From Nanobdellota archaeon (GTDB taxonomy: Archaea > Nanobdellota > Nanobdellia > Pacearchaeales > GW2011-AR1), in contig JAHJSH010000008.1 of the NCBI GenBank assembly GCA_018830525.1, positions 1 to 53,722 of the forward strand: a DNA stretch of 53,722 nucleotides. Direction: 5' to 3'. Positions 1 through 6,982 of the stretch are shown here, one piece after another. Each line of letters starts with the position of its first letter. Within the stretch, counting starts at the first letter, position 1. The notes under the pieces are model-generated. The model was not told the origin of the DNA, searched no databases, and was given only the letters and a program-made list of their open reading frames with translations. The translations under genes and the position numbers were made by a program.

Positions 1-34
1 AATGTTGATTTATTAATAATTTTTACCCTCTTCA

Positions 35-57
35 TAACCTATCTAATAGATAGGTTA
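35..57. promoter_or_regulatory. Perfect inverted repeat, possible operator or transcript-end hairpin
   Basis: Two 10-base arms (TAACCTATCT and AGATAGGTTA) flank a three-base spacer. The repeat lies about 90 bases beyond the stop codon of the minus-strand phosphoesterase gene. It could be an operator for a gene beyond the left edge of the window or a stem at the end of the phosphoesterase transcript. The sequence does not decide between these. Confidence 0.45.
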
Positions 58-146
58 AGTATTTAAATCTTTTGGAGTAATTTAAAAGTAATTAATCCTG
101 TTCGGAGATACTGAACCGATTGATTCATATATCTGTGAGGGTAAAA

Positions 147-863
147 TTATGCATCCTTGAATTCTAACAAATAACTCTTATCATCAAAGACCGAATAACA
201 CCCCTCAACAAATGCCCCAACACTAGCGATATTTATATCATCTTTTTTCAAAACAATACTATCAATAGAAGAATTAATCTGTTTAATCTCTTCGGTATAG
301 TTCTTTTGGTTTGTAGAAAAAACAATTGGAAAATGGTCATGACCTCGAAACATAGTCCAATAATTATTTTTCTTCATTTCTCTAAAGTTACAAATGACTC
401 TTCGTTCACGAGTAAACCCAGAACCATTATCATAAAGGATTCTCCCCCAAACGTCGGAGGGAGATTCTTCAGACCGGATCCCCATAAGTGAACCATGAAC
501 ATAAACCGCCCGCTTATTTCCAACTCTTCGAATAACCTTCATTCCTTTTTTGATTCCCCTTCTATTATCTAAATTATCACGGATATATTTTCCTTCAAGA
601 GTATTTCCCCAAACATCCCAATACTCTTTCAATGGCCGCACCAAATTCGGAGAATAGACCTCATTCCCTAAACTCAAATCATAATCATGATTACCAATTA
701 AAATAATTTTATCCATTTTCAAATCCAAAATGTCTCTCAAAATCTTTGGCTCATCATAATCTCCAAGAAAAACTGCCCGCCCAATTTTCTTATCTTTAAC
801 AAGGGACTTAACTAGCGGAACTGGATTTCTCCCGTGAAAATCCGATGCAATAAATGTTTTCAT
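147..863 (-). CDS. Calcineurin-like metallophosphoesterase
   Basis: This 238-residue protein has the ordered metal-binding motifs of the calcineurin-like phosphoesterase fold: DFH (D8, H10), GDYD (D35), GNHD (N58, H59), a histidine in YVHGS (H123) and GHDH (H175, H177). It should be a two-metal cytoplasmic phosphohydrolase; the substrate cannot be read from the sequence. Its start codon overlaps the stop of the upstream CDP-alcohol phosphatidyltransferase gene by 4 bases, so the two are probably co-translated. A role in nucleotide or phospholipid-precursor hydrolysis would suit the neighbour, but this is inference. There is no signal peptide. Confidence 0.85.
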   Translation of the reverse strand: MKTFIASDFHGRNPVPLVKSLVKDKKIGRAVFLGDYDEPKILRDILDLKMDKIILIGNHDYDLSLGNEVYSPNLVRPLKEYWDVWGNTLEGKYIRDNLDNRRGIKKGMKVIRRVGNKRAVYVHGSLMGIRSEESPSDVWGRILYDNGSGFTRERRVICNFREMKKNNYWTMFRGHDHFPIVFSTNQKNYTEEIKQINSSIDSIVLKKDDINIASVGAFVEGCYSVFDDKSYLLEFKDA

Positions 864-1522
864 ATTAATCTTCTCCGATTCCGAATTCTTTTCGCAATAC
901 CAACAGCCCCAAGTGTCGCACTCGCAATCAATGCAGTTCCCAAAACTTTTCCGACATTATGTTCAAAAACTTCCGGAAGAGGGCCAGCGTGATTCCTATA
1001 AACTTCCAATCCCAAATATGATAATGCCGTTGCTGTTTGAATTCCAGTTTTAATTTTTCCATATCTATTCGCCCGAATCGTAGACTTCTTTTCAGCATCT
1101 TTCTTACAATTCTCAGGATAAACAACTGCCTTATAACCTTCTTCTAATTGATCAGTAAGATCTCCTCGAGATTTTTGAGAAATACCATCAACAACAAAAT
1201 TTGCCAACATAGTTATCGGCAGAAAATAATTTCCCATCATAAGTTCATTAACTGCCATATATCCTCCAATAACCCCATTCTTCACTTTATCCACCAACGG
1301 ATCTAATCGTGCCCCCTCCACTGTTTGCATATTCCATCTACGGGCAACAATTCCATCAATAGCATCGAGAAGATAACCCCCTCCAATCATTCCAATCCCA
1401 ACTAAATCAGTATAACTGCTCTGCATCAATCCCAGCCCAACGGCACTTAATGCAATAGAACTCGCAGTAATCCGATTAGGATGGCATACTTGTTTCAATT
1501 TATCTACGAGTTTCTTCCCCAT
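860..1522 (-). CDS. CDP-alcohol phosphatidyltransferase family membrane protein
   Basis: The protein carries the complete family signature D-x2-DG-x2-AR-x8-G-x3-D-x3-D, with metal-binding aspartates at residues 53, 56, 74 and 78. Hydrophobic segments before and after the motif fit an integral membrane enzyme. The family displaces CMP from a CDP-linked lipid using an alcohol, as in phosphatidylglycerol-phosphate or archaetidylinositol-phosphate synthesis. The alcohol used here cannot be told. At 220 residues it is close to normal family length, with a basic C-terminus (RIRNRRRLI). It is followed by the phosphoesterase gene with a 4-base overlap. Confidence 0.85.
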   Translation of the reverse strand: MGKKLVDKLKQVCHPNRITASSIALSAVGLGLMQSSYTDLVGIGMIGGGYLLDAIDGIVARRWNMQTVEGARLDPLVDKVKNGVIGGYMAVNELMMGNYFLPITMLANFVVDGISQKSRGDLTDQLEEGYKAVVYPENCKKDAEKKSTIRANRYGKIKTGIQTATALSYLGLEVYRNHAGPLPEVFEHNVGKVLGTALIASATLGAVGIAKRIRNRRRLI

Positions 1523-1556
1523 GATTTCTTTCCACCAATTTTTCCCAGAACTAGAG

Positions 1557-2843
1557 TTACTTCTTCATCTCAATTTTCTTTAATCCGCCCATATATCCCT
1601 GCAAAACTTTCGGGATCTTAATCGAACCATCTTTCAACTGATTATTTTCCATAACTGCAATCAATGCTCGGGGAGAAGCAACAACCGTGTTATTCAATGT
1701 ATGCGCAAAATAATTCCCTTGTCCTCCATTAATCCTAATTCCCATCCTCCGTGCCTGTGCATCTTCCATATTAGTACAACTTCCGACTTCAAAATATTTT
1801 TTCTGTCTAGGAGACCATGCTTCAATATCTGCCGATTTGGCCTTCAAATCTGCCAAATCTCCCGAGCAACACTCAAGTTTCCTAACAGGCACATCCAATT
1901 TTCTAAAAAATTCGGCAGTCCAATTTAACATTTTATCATACCATTTATAACTTTCTTCAGGCTCACAAACAACAATCATTTCTTGCTTTTCAAATTGATG
2001 AACTCTATATAACCCTCTTTCTTCAATCCCATGCGCCCCCCTTTCTTTTCTAAAGCAAGGAGAATAACTCGTCAATGTCTGAGGCAAATCTCCTTGTTTC
2101 AAAGTCTTATCCTTAAATAATGCAATCATAGAATGCTCGCTAGTCCCTATCATATACAAATCCTCCCCCCCAATTTTATACATCATCGCATCCATCTCTG
2201 CAAAACTCATAACTCCAGTAACCACATCTGCACGAATCATATATGGCGGGACCACATATTCAAATCCCTTCTCAATCATAAAATCTCTAGCATAGGTCAA
2301 AATAGCCGCATGTAATCTAGCAATATCGCCCCTCAAATAATAAAATCCTTGCCCAGAAGTTTTTCTTGAACTATCTAAATCAAGACCTCCAAGTTTCTCC
2401 GCTAATTCCGCATGATTAAAAATTTCATAAGTGGGAACCTTTGGATCTCCTATAACCTCTAATTCAACATTTTCAGTGTCATTCTTACCCAATGGAACAG
2501 ACTCATGAATAATCTGTGGAATTTTCATCATTATCTCCTTAACATCCTCAGCTAACTTTCCCGCCTTAGCCTCAATCTTCTCAATCTTCGCTGGAATCTC
2601 CTTAGCCTGTACAATTAAACCTTTAGCATCTGCCTTCTTCCCAGCCTTCATCAATTTATTAATCTCTTCAGAAATCTTATTTCTCTCCGCCCTTAAATCA
2701 TCAGTCTTCTTCTTTTCCTTTCTCCACTTAGCATCCAAATCAATGACTTTATCAACAAGTTCTAACCTACCATTCTGAAATTTCTTCTTAATATTCTCTT
2801 TCACTAGCTCCGGAGTCTCTCTGATGAGTTTTATGTCTATCAT
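1557..2843 (-). CDS. serS: Serine--tRNA ligase (class II)
   Basis: This is a full-length 428-residue SerRS. It opens with the usual MIDIKLIRETPELVKENI stretch and an antiparallel coiled-coil arm (about residues 25-110) that contacts the long variable arm of tRNA-Ser. The class II catalytic core follows, with motif 2 around CFRKERGAHG and motif 3 around HTLNNTVVASPRALIAVMEN. It is the common SerRS type rather than the rare zinc-dependent form of some methanogens. A TATA-like box (TTTAAATATA on the minus strand, about 2862-2872) lies about 20-30 bases upstream of the start, implying a short leader. Confidence 0.95.
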   Translation of the reverse strand: MIDIKLIRETPELVKENIKKKFQNGRLELVDKVIDLDAKWRKEKKKTDDLRAERNKISEEINKLMKAGKKADAKGLIVQAKEIPAKIEKIEAKAGKLAEDVKEIMMKIPQIIHESVPLGKNDTENVELEVIGDPKVPTYEIFNHAELAEKLGGLDLDSSRKTSGQGFYYLRGDIARLHAAILTYARDFMIEKGFEYVVPPYMIRADVVTGVMSFAEMDAMMYKIGGEDLYMIGTSEHSMIALFKDKTLKQGDLPQTLTSYSPCFRKERGAHGIEERGLYRVHQFEKQEMIVVCEPEESYKWYDKMLNWTAEFFRKLDVPVRKLECCSGDLADLKAKSADIEAWSPRQKKYFEVGSCTNMEDAQARRMGIRINGGQGNYFAHTLNNTVVASPRALIAVMENNQLKDGSIKIPKVLQGYMGGLKKIEMKK

Positions 2844-2982
2844 ATTCAGGTAACCCTAGGATTATATTTAAACTTATTCATTAAACTAACAGTCACTACT
2901 CCACAATTTTTTGTATCTACTGCTCATGGACGAATTTTTTGAGAAAGACTTATAAGCCATTCATGACTCAAATATATACATT

Positions 2983-2997
2983 GGAACATATAGTTCC
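2983..2997. promoter_or_regulatory. Inverted repeat GGAAC-N5-GTTCC, probable operator
   Basis: A perfect 5-base inverted repeat with a 5-base spacer lies just after a TATA-like box (AATATATAC, 2971-2979) and ends 11 bases before the ATG of the small winged-helix gene. It sits where the transcription start would be. A dimeric repressor bound here would block initiation, so autoregulation by the downstream winged-helix protein is plausible. Confidence 0.5.
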
Positions 2998-3008
2998 TAA
3001 AGATTACA

Positions 3009-3275
3009 ATGGGAGACAACTTTGATTTATTTTTCAGAAGAAAACCAGCTTTAATGCTGATAGCCTTAAAGAAAGTCTCACGAGCAAAGTATGGTTCTCA
3101 ATTAGCGAAGGAGGTTGATTGCACATATTCTCATGCCGTGAAAATTCTACAAAACCTCGAAGAACTAGGATTAGTAAGCTTCGAAAAGAAAGGCCGAATC
3201 AAAATAATCAAACTTACAAAAAAAGGAACTGATGTCGCAGAACATATCGAGGCGATCAGAAAATTAGTTGCTTAA
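3009..3275 (+). CDS. Small winged-helix DNA-binding protein (MarR/PadR-like)
   Basis: This 88-residue protein is one winged-helix domain. A helix pair (about residues 15-45) leads into the recognition helix, around SHAVKILQNLEELGLVSFEKK. A beta wing (GRIKIIKLTKKG) and a C-terminal helix follow. Proteins of this size in archaea usually act as dimeric transcription regulators. The inverted repeat between its TATA-like box and start codon is a likely target, and the adjacent divergent serS could also be affected. The effector and wider regulon are not visible. Confidence 0.75.
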   Translation: MGDNFDLFFRRKPALMLIALKKVSRAKYGSQLAKEVDCTYSHAVKILQNLEELGLVSFEKKGRIKIIKLTKKGTDVAEHIEAIRKLVA

Positions 3276-3278
3276 TTC

Positions 3279-3695
3279 TTAATCCAAATCCTTGATAAAA
3301 TTTACATAAGTTTCTTTCCTTTCATAACCGAACTTCCCAATTTTATCAGCGAGATAATTCACGCTCGCGAAAGTCTCAATAAAAGTCACCCCCCGATTTC
3401 TAACTCTTCGTTCAAATTCTCTTAGAAAAGCAGAACCAATCCCATTGTTCCTATATCCTTCCAAAACAGCAATTCCAGACAATTCTGCCCAATTTTCTTT
3501 CTTATTAACTTCACCAAACACGATTCCAATAATCTTCGAATTGTAGTCTGCAACAAGAAATATGCCTCCCTTGTTTTTTATAAGTCTTACAAGATATTCC
3601 TTAGAATATCCCCTCCCAAGTTCCTGAATCTCCAAAACTTCACCAATCAAGTTAATATCTTTCTTCCTAGCACTTCTTATCAACACTTTTTTCAT
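3279..3695 (-). CDS. GNAT-family N-acetyltransferase
   Basis: I take the ATG at 3695, giving 138 residues starting MKKVLIRSARKKDINLIGEV, because the longer reading frame extends far into the upstream gene without domain content. The fold shows the GNAT beta-strand LAEL-like pair (NWAELSGIAVLEGYRNNGIGSAF is split here into its parts): a strand ending in GIAV, then the acetyl-CoA pyrophosphate loop RNNGIGS. The C-terminal half (ETFASVNYLADKIGKFGY) matches the family. It overlaps the end of the upstream M23-like gene by 29 bases. The acetyl acceptor is unknown. Confidence 0.8.
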   Translation of the reverse strand: MKKVLIRSARKKDINLIGEVLEIQELGRGYSKEYLVRLIKNKGGIFLVADYNSKIIGIVFGEVNKKENWAELSGIAVLEGYRNNGIGSAFLREFERRVRNRGVTFIETFASVNYLADKIGKFGYERKETYVNFIKDLD

Positions 3696-4251
3696 ATGTA
3701 ATTTGCCTTGAGTTTCCAATTTCCCTCCATTTTTCTGAATCCCAAAGATATTTTGTAAATAACAAAACTTCGTTCTCGAATTGCAACGGGAGAAACCAAT
3801 AATCTTCGTTCCCTTTTCCAGTATATACCATTCTTTCAACATGAAGATGAGGACCCAAATGAGCCATCAAACCAGTGTAACCAGTCACAGCAATTGGCTG
3901 TCCTTTTTCAACGTTCTCACCTTCAGCAACGAGGCTACTATTAAATCCAAGATGCTCATATCCAGTATAAATCTCACGGCCATGGCAGATTTCTATCCGA
4001 TTCCCTCCCTCCCAATATCTAGAATTTCGAATATCTCCACACTCCGGGAAATCATTGCCTCCCCTTTTCGAGTCTTGTCTTATATAAATTACTCTTCCCG
4101 AAGCCATTGCTAATACTTCTGTCCCAATCGAGACAATAAAATCACAGGCATTTGCTAAAGCTTCAACCCCCCGGTGAGCGGGAGATTCAAATGGAGAAAA
4201 ACCCTCTAAATCATTCTCGTTTACCGGCCAACCATATAATTCAGTTTTCAT
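3667..4251 (-). CDS. M23/LytM-like metallopeptidase domain protein without signal peptide
   Basis: This 194-residue protein shows the LytM order of zinc ligands: H26 in AHRGVE, H100 in EHLGF, and HLH (H135, H137) in GPHLHVE. The usual HxxxD motif reads HxxxE here (E30). There is also extra sequence between this site and the beta core, so activity is uncertain. No signal peptide or membrane segment is visible, which is unusual for a family that normally cuts peptidoglycan outside the cell. Archaea lack murein, so the substrate may be another peptide. The downstream GNAT gene overlaps it by 29 bases. Confidence 0.7.
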   Translation of the reverse strand: MKTELYGWPVNENDLEGFSPFESPAHRGVEALANACDFIVSIGTEVLAMASGRVIYIRQDSKRGGNDFPECGDIRNSRYWEGGNRIEICHGREIYTGYEHLGFNSSLVAEGENVEKGQPIAVTGYTGLMAHLGPHLHVERMVYTGKGNEDYWFLPLQFENEVLLFTKYLWDSEKWREIGNSRQITYEKSVDKKC

Positions 4252-4324
4252 TCCAATTATAGTTTCAAAGACTAATACTTAAGATTTATTGTGGTCAGGT
4301 CTTTGCTTAATTAAAAATTAAAAA

Positions 4325-4399
4325 TGGCCTCGAGGGGATTTGAACCCCCGACACCTAGATTAAGAGTCTAGTGCTCTAACCAGGCTGAGCTACGAAGCC
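4325..4399 (-). tRNA. tRNA-Lys (anticodon CUU)
   Basis: On the minus strand the sequence folds into a full cloverleaf of 75 bases. The acceptor stem is GGCTTCG/CGAGGCC with discriminator A. The D arm is GCTC/GAGC. The anticodon stem CTAGA/TCTAG carries loop CTCTTAA, so the anticodon is CUU (lysine). The T arm is GGGGG/CCCCT around TTCAAAT. CCA is not encoded. No intron is present. Confidence 0.95.
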
Positions 4400-4403
4400 A
4401 TTA
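4388..4403 (-). repeat. tRNA 5'-end repeat, copy in the functional gene
   Basis: This is the 16-base segment covering the start of the tRNA-Lys gene and a few bases upstream. It recurs exactly at 4485-4500, about 97 bases away in the same orientation. Confidence 0.8.
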
Positions 4404-4484
4404 TGTATCTCTCAGACTGGTAACCAGGCCGAGATTATTTGAAATTGACTAAACATAACTTCTCAATTTTAAATGATTGAGTCA

Positions 4485-4500
4485 AGCTACGAAGCCATTA
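4485..4500 (-). repeat. tRNA 5'-end relic (second copy)
   Basis: An exact 16-base copy of the tRNA-Lys 5' end lies upstream of the gene. The sequence between the copies also contains a short tRNA-like piece (AACCAGGCCGAG at about 4425, resembling the D-arm region AACCAGGCTGAG). The rest of the cloverleaf is missing, so this is a fragment and not a second tRNA. It could be a leftover of an old integration or of an unequal duplication. Confidence 0.6.
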
Positions 4501-4537
4501 ATTAAACTGGGAGAATTTCATTTAAAAAAGTATCTAA

Positions 4538-4852
4538 TCAGTCATCAACCCTAACTGTATTCTTACACTTCACACACTTATAGAACTTAGATTCAGGCTC
4601 ATCTCCAGATCTCATTTGCCGAATCCAGAAATAAGATTTCTTGTGTTTACATTTCTTACAAACAAAATCTGTAATTGGATGAACTTCTCCCTCATCCTTC
4701 TCATTAACAACTGCAACAGCTACATGCTCCCGGACCTCTTCCTTCATCATCATATTAATTCTCCCCTTCGCCGTATAACTACATCTAGGACACCCCGCCT
4801 TCGTTTTTTTCATCATTAGAAGCGCACCACATTTAGGACAAAATTCCATCAA
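4538..4852 (-). CDS. tfs: Transcription factor S (TFIIS/Rpb9-like)
   Basis: This 104-residue protein has two zinc ribbons. The N-terminal one uses CPKC (C5, C8) and CPRC (C21, C24). The C-terminal one uses CKKC and CVKC. The C-terminal hairpin contains the acidic DE pair in RSGDEPES, the element that enters the polymerase secondary channel and stimulates cleavage of backtracked RNA. Archaeal TFS is a single-copy elongation factor of this size. The gene has its own promoter region opposite the tRNA. Confidence 0.92.
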   Translation of the reverse strand: MMEFCPKCGALLMMKKTKAGCPRCSYTAKGRINMMMKEEVREHVAVAVVNEKDEGEVHPITDFVCKKCKHKKSYFWIRQMRSGDEPESKFYKCVKCKNTVRVDD

Positions 4853-4885
4853 ATATGTTAATTGCCTCCATATATAAAACTTCCC

Positions 4886-5464
4886 CTAACAAAGCCCTTT
4901 TTCATTCGGAGATCGCCCAGATTCAAAGAAAATTAACTTCGCCCAACCAACAAAAGGAATTCTAAAAAGAGCTTTTCCGATAATCTGTTCTTCCATGATA
5001 TTCAATTCCGAAACCAACTGCTGTGAATTCGTCTTATAATTGTCTCCTTTTGTAGAATATGTTTCTCCAGTTTCAACAACCCGATGAATCAAAGGATTAG
5101 CAGCACCACCATGAAATATAATAACATCCCCGACTTCAATATTTTTTGCTCTAACAACAAAAATCAAATCTCCTTTCGCAAAACCATTAGGGAAATCCCA
5201 GCCTTTTGTGTCGCCAATATTTATCCCATATTGCCCATAAATCGGACTCGTAAATGTATTCTCAAAACCTGCATCTTGATGATACATTGAACAACTCTCG
5301 ACGATAACTATCGGCAAACTAGTCCCCGTAATCAATGATAATCCTGGAAAGAAAACAAATTTAATAACAATAAATGCAATAAGAAGAGTTACCGCAAACG
5401 AGGCCCAACTATCTTTTTTCAAAAATTTCCAAAACTTTTGCCAATATTCCGTTACCTTTTTCAT
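4886..5464 (-). CDS. Signal peptidase I (archaeal/ER type, S26B)
   Basis: A basic N-terminus is followed by a membrane segment (about residues 22-45). The catalytic serine is S59 in ESCSMYH. H127 in LIHRVVE takes the place of the lysine used by bacterial enzymes, and D141 lies in STKGDNY. This Ser/His/Asp arrangement is the archaeal and eukaryotic Sec11 form. The protein should cleave signal peptides at the outer face of the membrane, and the window encodes many likely substrates at 28-31 and 43-49 kb. Length (192 residues) is normal. Confidence 0.9.
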   Translation of the reverse strand: MKKVTEYWQKFWKFLKKDSWASFAVTLLIAFIVIKFVFFPGLSLITGTSLPIVIVESCSMYHQDAGFENTFTSPIYGQYGINIGDTKGWDFPNGFAKGDLIFVVRAKNIEVGDVIIFHGGAANPLIHRVVETGETYSTKGDNYKTNSQQLVSELNIMEEQIIGKALFRIPFVGWAKLIFFESGRSPNEKGLC

Positions 5465-5496
5465 ATTACCTTCAAGCGTTATGTGTTTATAAGATT

Positions 5497-5838
5497 TTAC
5501 AAATATCTAACAAATTTATTTTCCTTATCGACTAAAATATTCTTAGGAGAAATAGCTTCATCCGTCAATTCGAATCCCATAATGATTATTTCATCTCCAA
5601 TCTTAATTTTGTGAGCGGCCGCACCATTAATGCAAATTACTCCAGAATTTCTCTTTCCAACAATTACATAAGTTTCCAATCTTTCCCCATTAGTATTATC
5701 TACAATCAGAACTTTTTCATAAGGCCATAAACCAACTTTTTCAATTAAATCCTCGTCGATAGTTATACTCCCAACATAATTCAGATTTGCTTCGGTAACT
5801 CTTGCTTTATGAATCTTAGACCTCAAAACTTCCCTCAT
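5497..5838 (-). CDS. panD: Aspartate 1-decarboxylase (pyruvoyl-dependent)
   Basis: This 113-residue protein aligns over its whole length with PanD. The self-cleavage site is G23-S24 in YVGSITID, which yields the pyruvoyl group. Other family landmarks are KIHKA near the N-terminus, GERLETYVI and [18 protein letters not shown]. The enzyme makes beta-alanine from aspartate for pantothenate and coenzyme A. PanD is typical of bacteria, and many archaea use a different PLP-dependent decarboxylase, so transfer is likely. A TATA-like box (TTTATATAAG, minus strand) precedes the start. Confidence 0.93.
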   Translation of the reverse strand: MREVLRSKIHKARVTEANLNYVGSITIDEDLIEKVGLWPYEKVLIVDNTNGERLETYVIVGKRNSGVICINGAAAHKIKIGDEIIIMGFELTDEAISPKNILVDKENKFVRYL

Positions 5839-5933
5839 CTTTATAAAAAATAACTAACTTATATAAACTTAAGGGGGGTTAGATTAATAACTGCTATAAT
5901 CCTCCCCTAACTAAGGAATCAGCTTGGAACCCA

Positions 5934-6419
5934 ATGATAAAAAAATTTAGAGACAAAATAAAAAAACATTTATCCGAAGTATTAGAACTAAAAACTTCTC
6001 CCCATTCAATAGCAATGGGATTCGCATTAGGAACTTTTATTGCAATTCTTCCCACCTTTGGATTAGGAGCTTTTATAGGATTATTTTTTATAATGATTTT
6101 CAAAAAGATAAGCAAGGTTTCAATGTTTATCTCCTTCGCAATATGGAATCCCCTAGTCTTGGCATTTCTAACGACGGTAGAATATGGAATCGGAGATTTA
6201 ATTTATTCAGATTTACCAATAATTTATTTTAAATTTGAAATTTTCAATAAGATTTTTCTATTCACTAGAAGAATCCTAATTGGGAGTATTGTTTTAGCAA
6301 CGACAATAAGTATAATTTGTTACATTCTAATTTGGTATTTTTCAAAGAAATACCAAAAAAAGAGATTTGGATCTGTGGGTGAAGAGTTATCTCAGGTAGG
6401 AGAAGTCCTAAAAATATAA
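5934..6419 (+). CDS. DUF2062 family membrane protein
   Basis: A short basic N-terminus leads into the DUF2062 signature SPHSIAMGFALGTFIAILPTFG (residues about 22-43, quoted here only as a motif spanning SPHS to PTFG). Three or four hydrophobic segments follow, and the C-terminus is charged. The family is a small polytopic membrane protein of unknown biochemical function, often near lipid or cell-envelope genes. The 161-residue length is usual. The gene runs in the same direction as the AbrB-like/Cdc48 pair but is separated from it by a promoter. Confidence 0.75.
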   Translation: MIKKFRDKIKKHLSEVLELKTSPHSIAMGFALGTFIAILPTFGLGAFIGLFFIMIFKKISKVSMFISFAIWNPLVLAFLTTVEYGIGDLIYSDLPIIYFKFEIFNKIFLFTRRILIGSIVLATTISIICYILIWYFSKKYQKKRFGSVGEELSQVGEVLKI

Positions 6420-6437
6420 TCCTCCAACTATAGAAAT

Positions 6438-6450
6438 CTTTATAAAGTAT
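6438..6450 (+). promoter_or_regulatory. TATA-like promoter for the AbrB-like/cdc48 operon
   Basis: An AT-rich TATA-like element (CTTTATAAAGTAT) lies about 35-45 bases upstream of the ATG at 6482. Transcription would start near 6465-6470. That makes the upstream ATG at 6455 unlikely to be used and supports the later start. Confidence 0.5.
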
Positions 6451-6481
6451 ATACATGTCCGTATATACAAGATGTATAACA

Positions 6482-6982
6482 ATGGAAGATATATTTGACC
6501 ACACAATTTTATGTAGCAAATGTAATAAAAAAATGAAACCGAGTCTTTTGACCAGAAATGGTTTTAATTTAAGGGCTATAAAATGTGAAGACTGCGGAAA
6601 ATCTCTAATTCATCCCGAAGATAAAAATGAATACGAAGAATTTATGAGATTAAAACAAAAAGAATATAATGTTAAAATGAGAATGGTTGGAAATTCCTAC
6701 GCAGTCTCTATCCCCCGAGAAATCGTAGATTTTATGCAAGACCAAGAGAATGTAATGAGTAACATGGTAAGATTATGTTTTGAAGAAGCTGGAAAAATCA
6801 GCCTAGATTTCGATTCAAACAACGAAGAACACAAATCACGAGTGGTAAGCTCTGAAGAAGTTCGAGTAGTAAAAAATGGAAAACCTGTTTATCATGTAAG
6901 AAAAGTTTCTGACTCAGCAAACCCCAAGAACAATCAAACAAGAATATTTAAAGCAAAAAAAGAAGAGGAAGAAGAATACTAA
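6482..6982 (+). CDS. Zinc-ribbon plus AbrB/SpoVT-like domain protein
   Basis: I start at 6482 (MEDIFDHTILCSKCNKKMK); a longer form from 6455 is possible. An N-terminal zinc ribbon has CSKC and CEDC pairs. The following segment, VKMRMVGNSYAVSIPREIVDF, is a swapped-hairpin AbrB-like motif. The tail is acidic (KKEEEEEY). The stop codon overlaps the ATG of cdc48 by one base (TAATG), so the two proteins are almost certainly made together. It may be a transcription regulator or a Cdc48 partner. The pairing is seen in the sequence; the functional link is inference. Confidence 0.75.
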   Translation: MEDIFDHTILCSKCNKKMKPSLLTRNGFNLRAIKCEDCGKSLIHPEDKNEYEEFMRLKQKEYNVKMRMVGNSYAVSIPREIVDFMQDQENVMSNMVRLCFEEAGKISLDFDSNNEEHKSRVVSSEEVRVVKNGKPVYHVRKVSDSANPKNNQTRIFKAKKEEEEEY

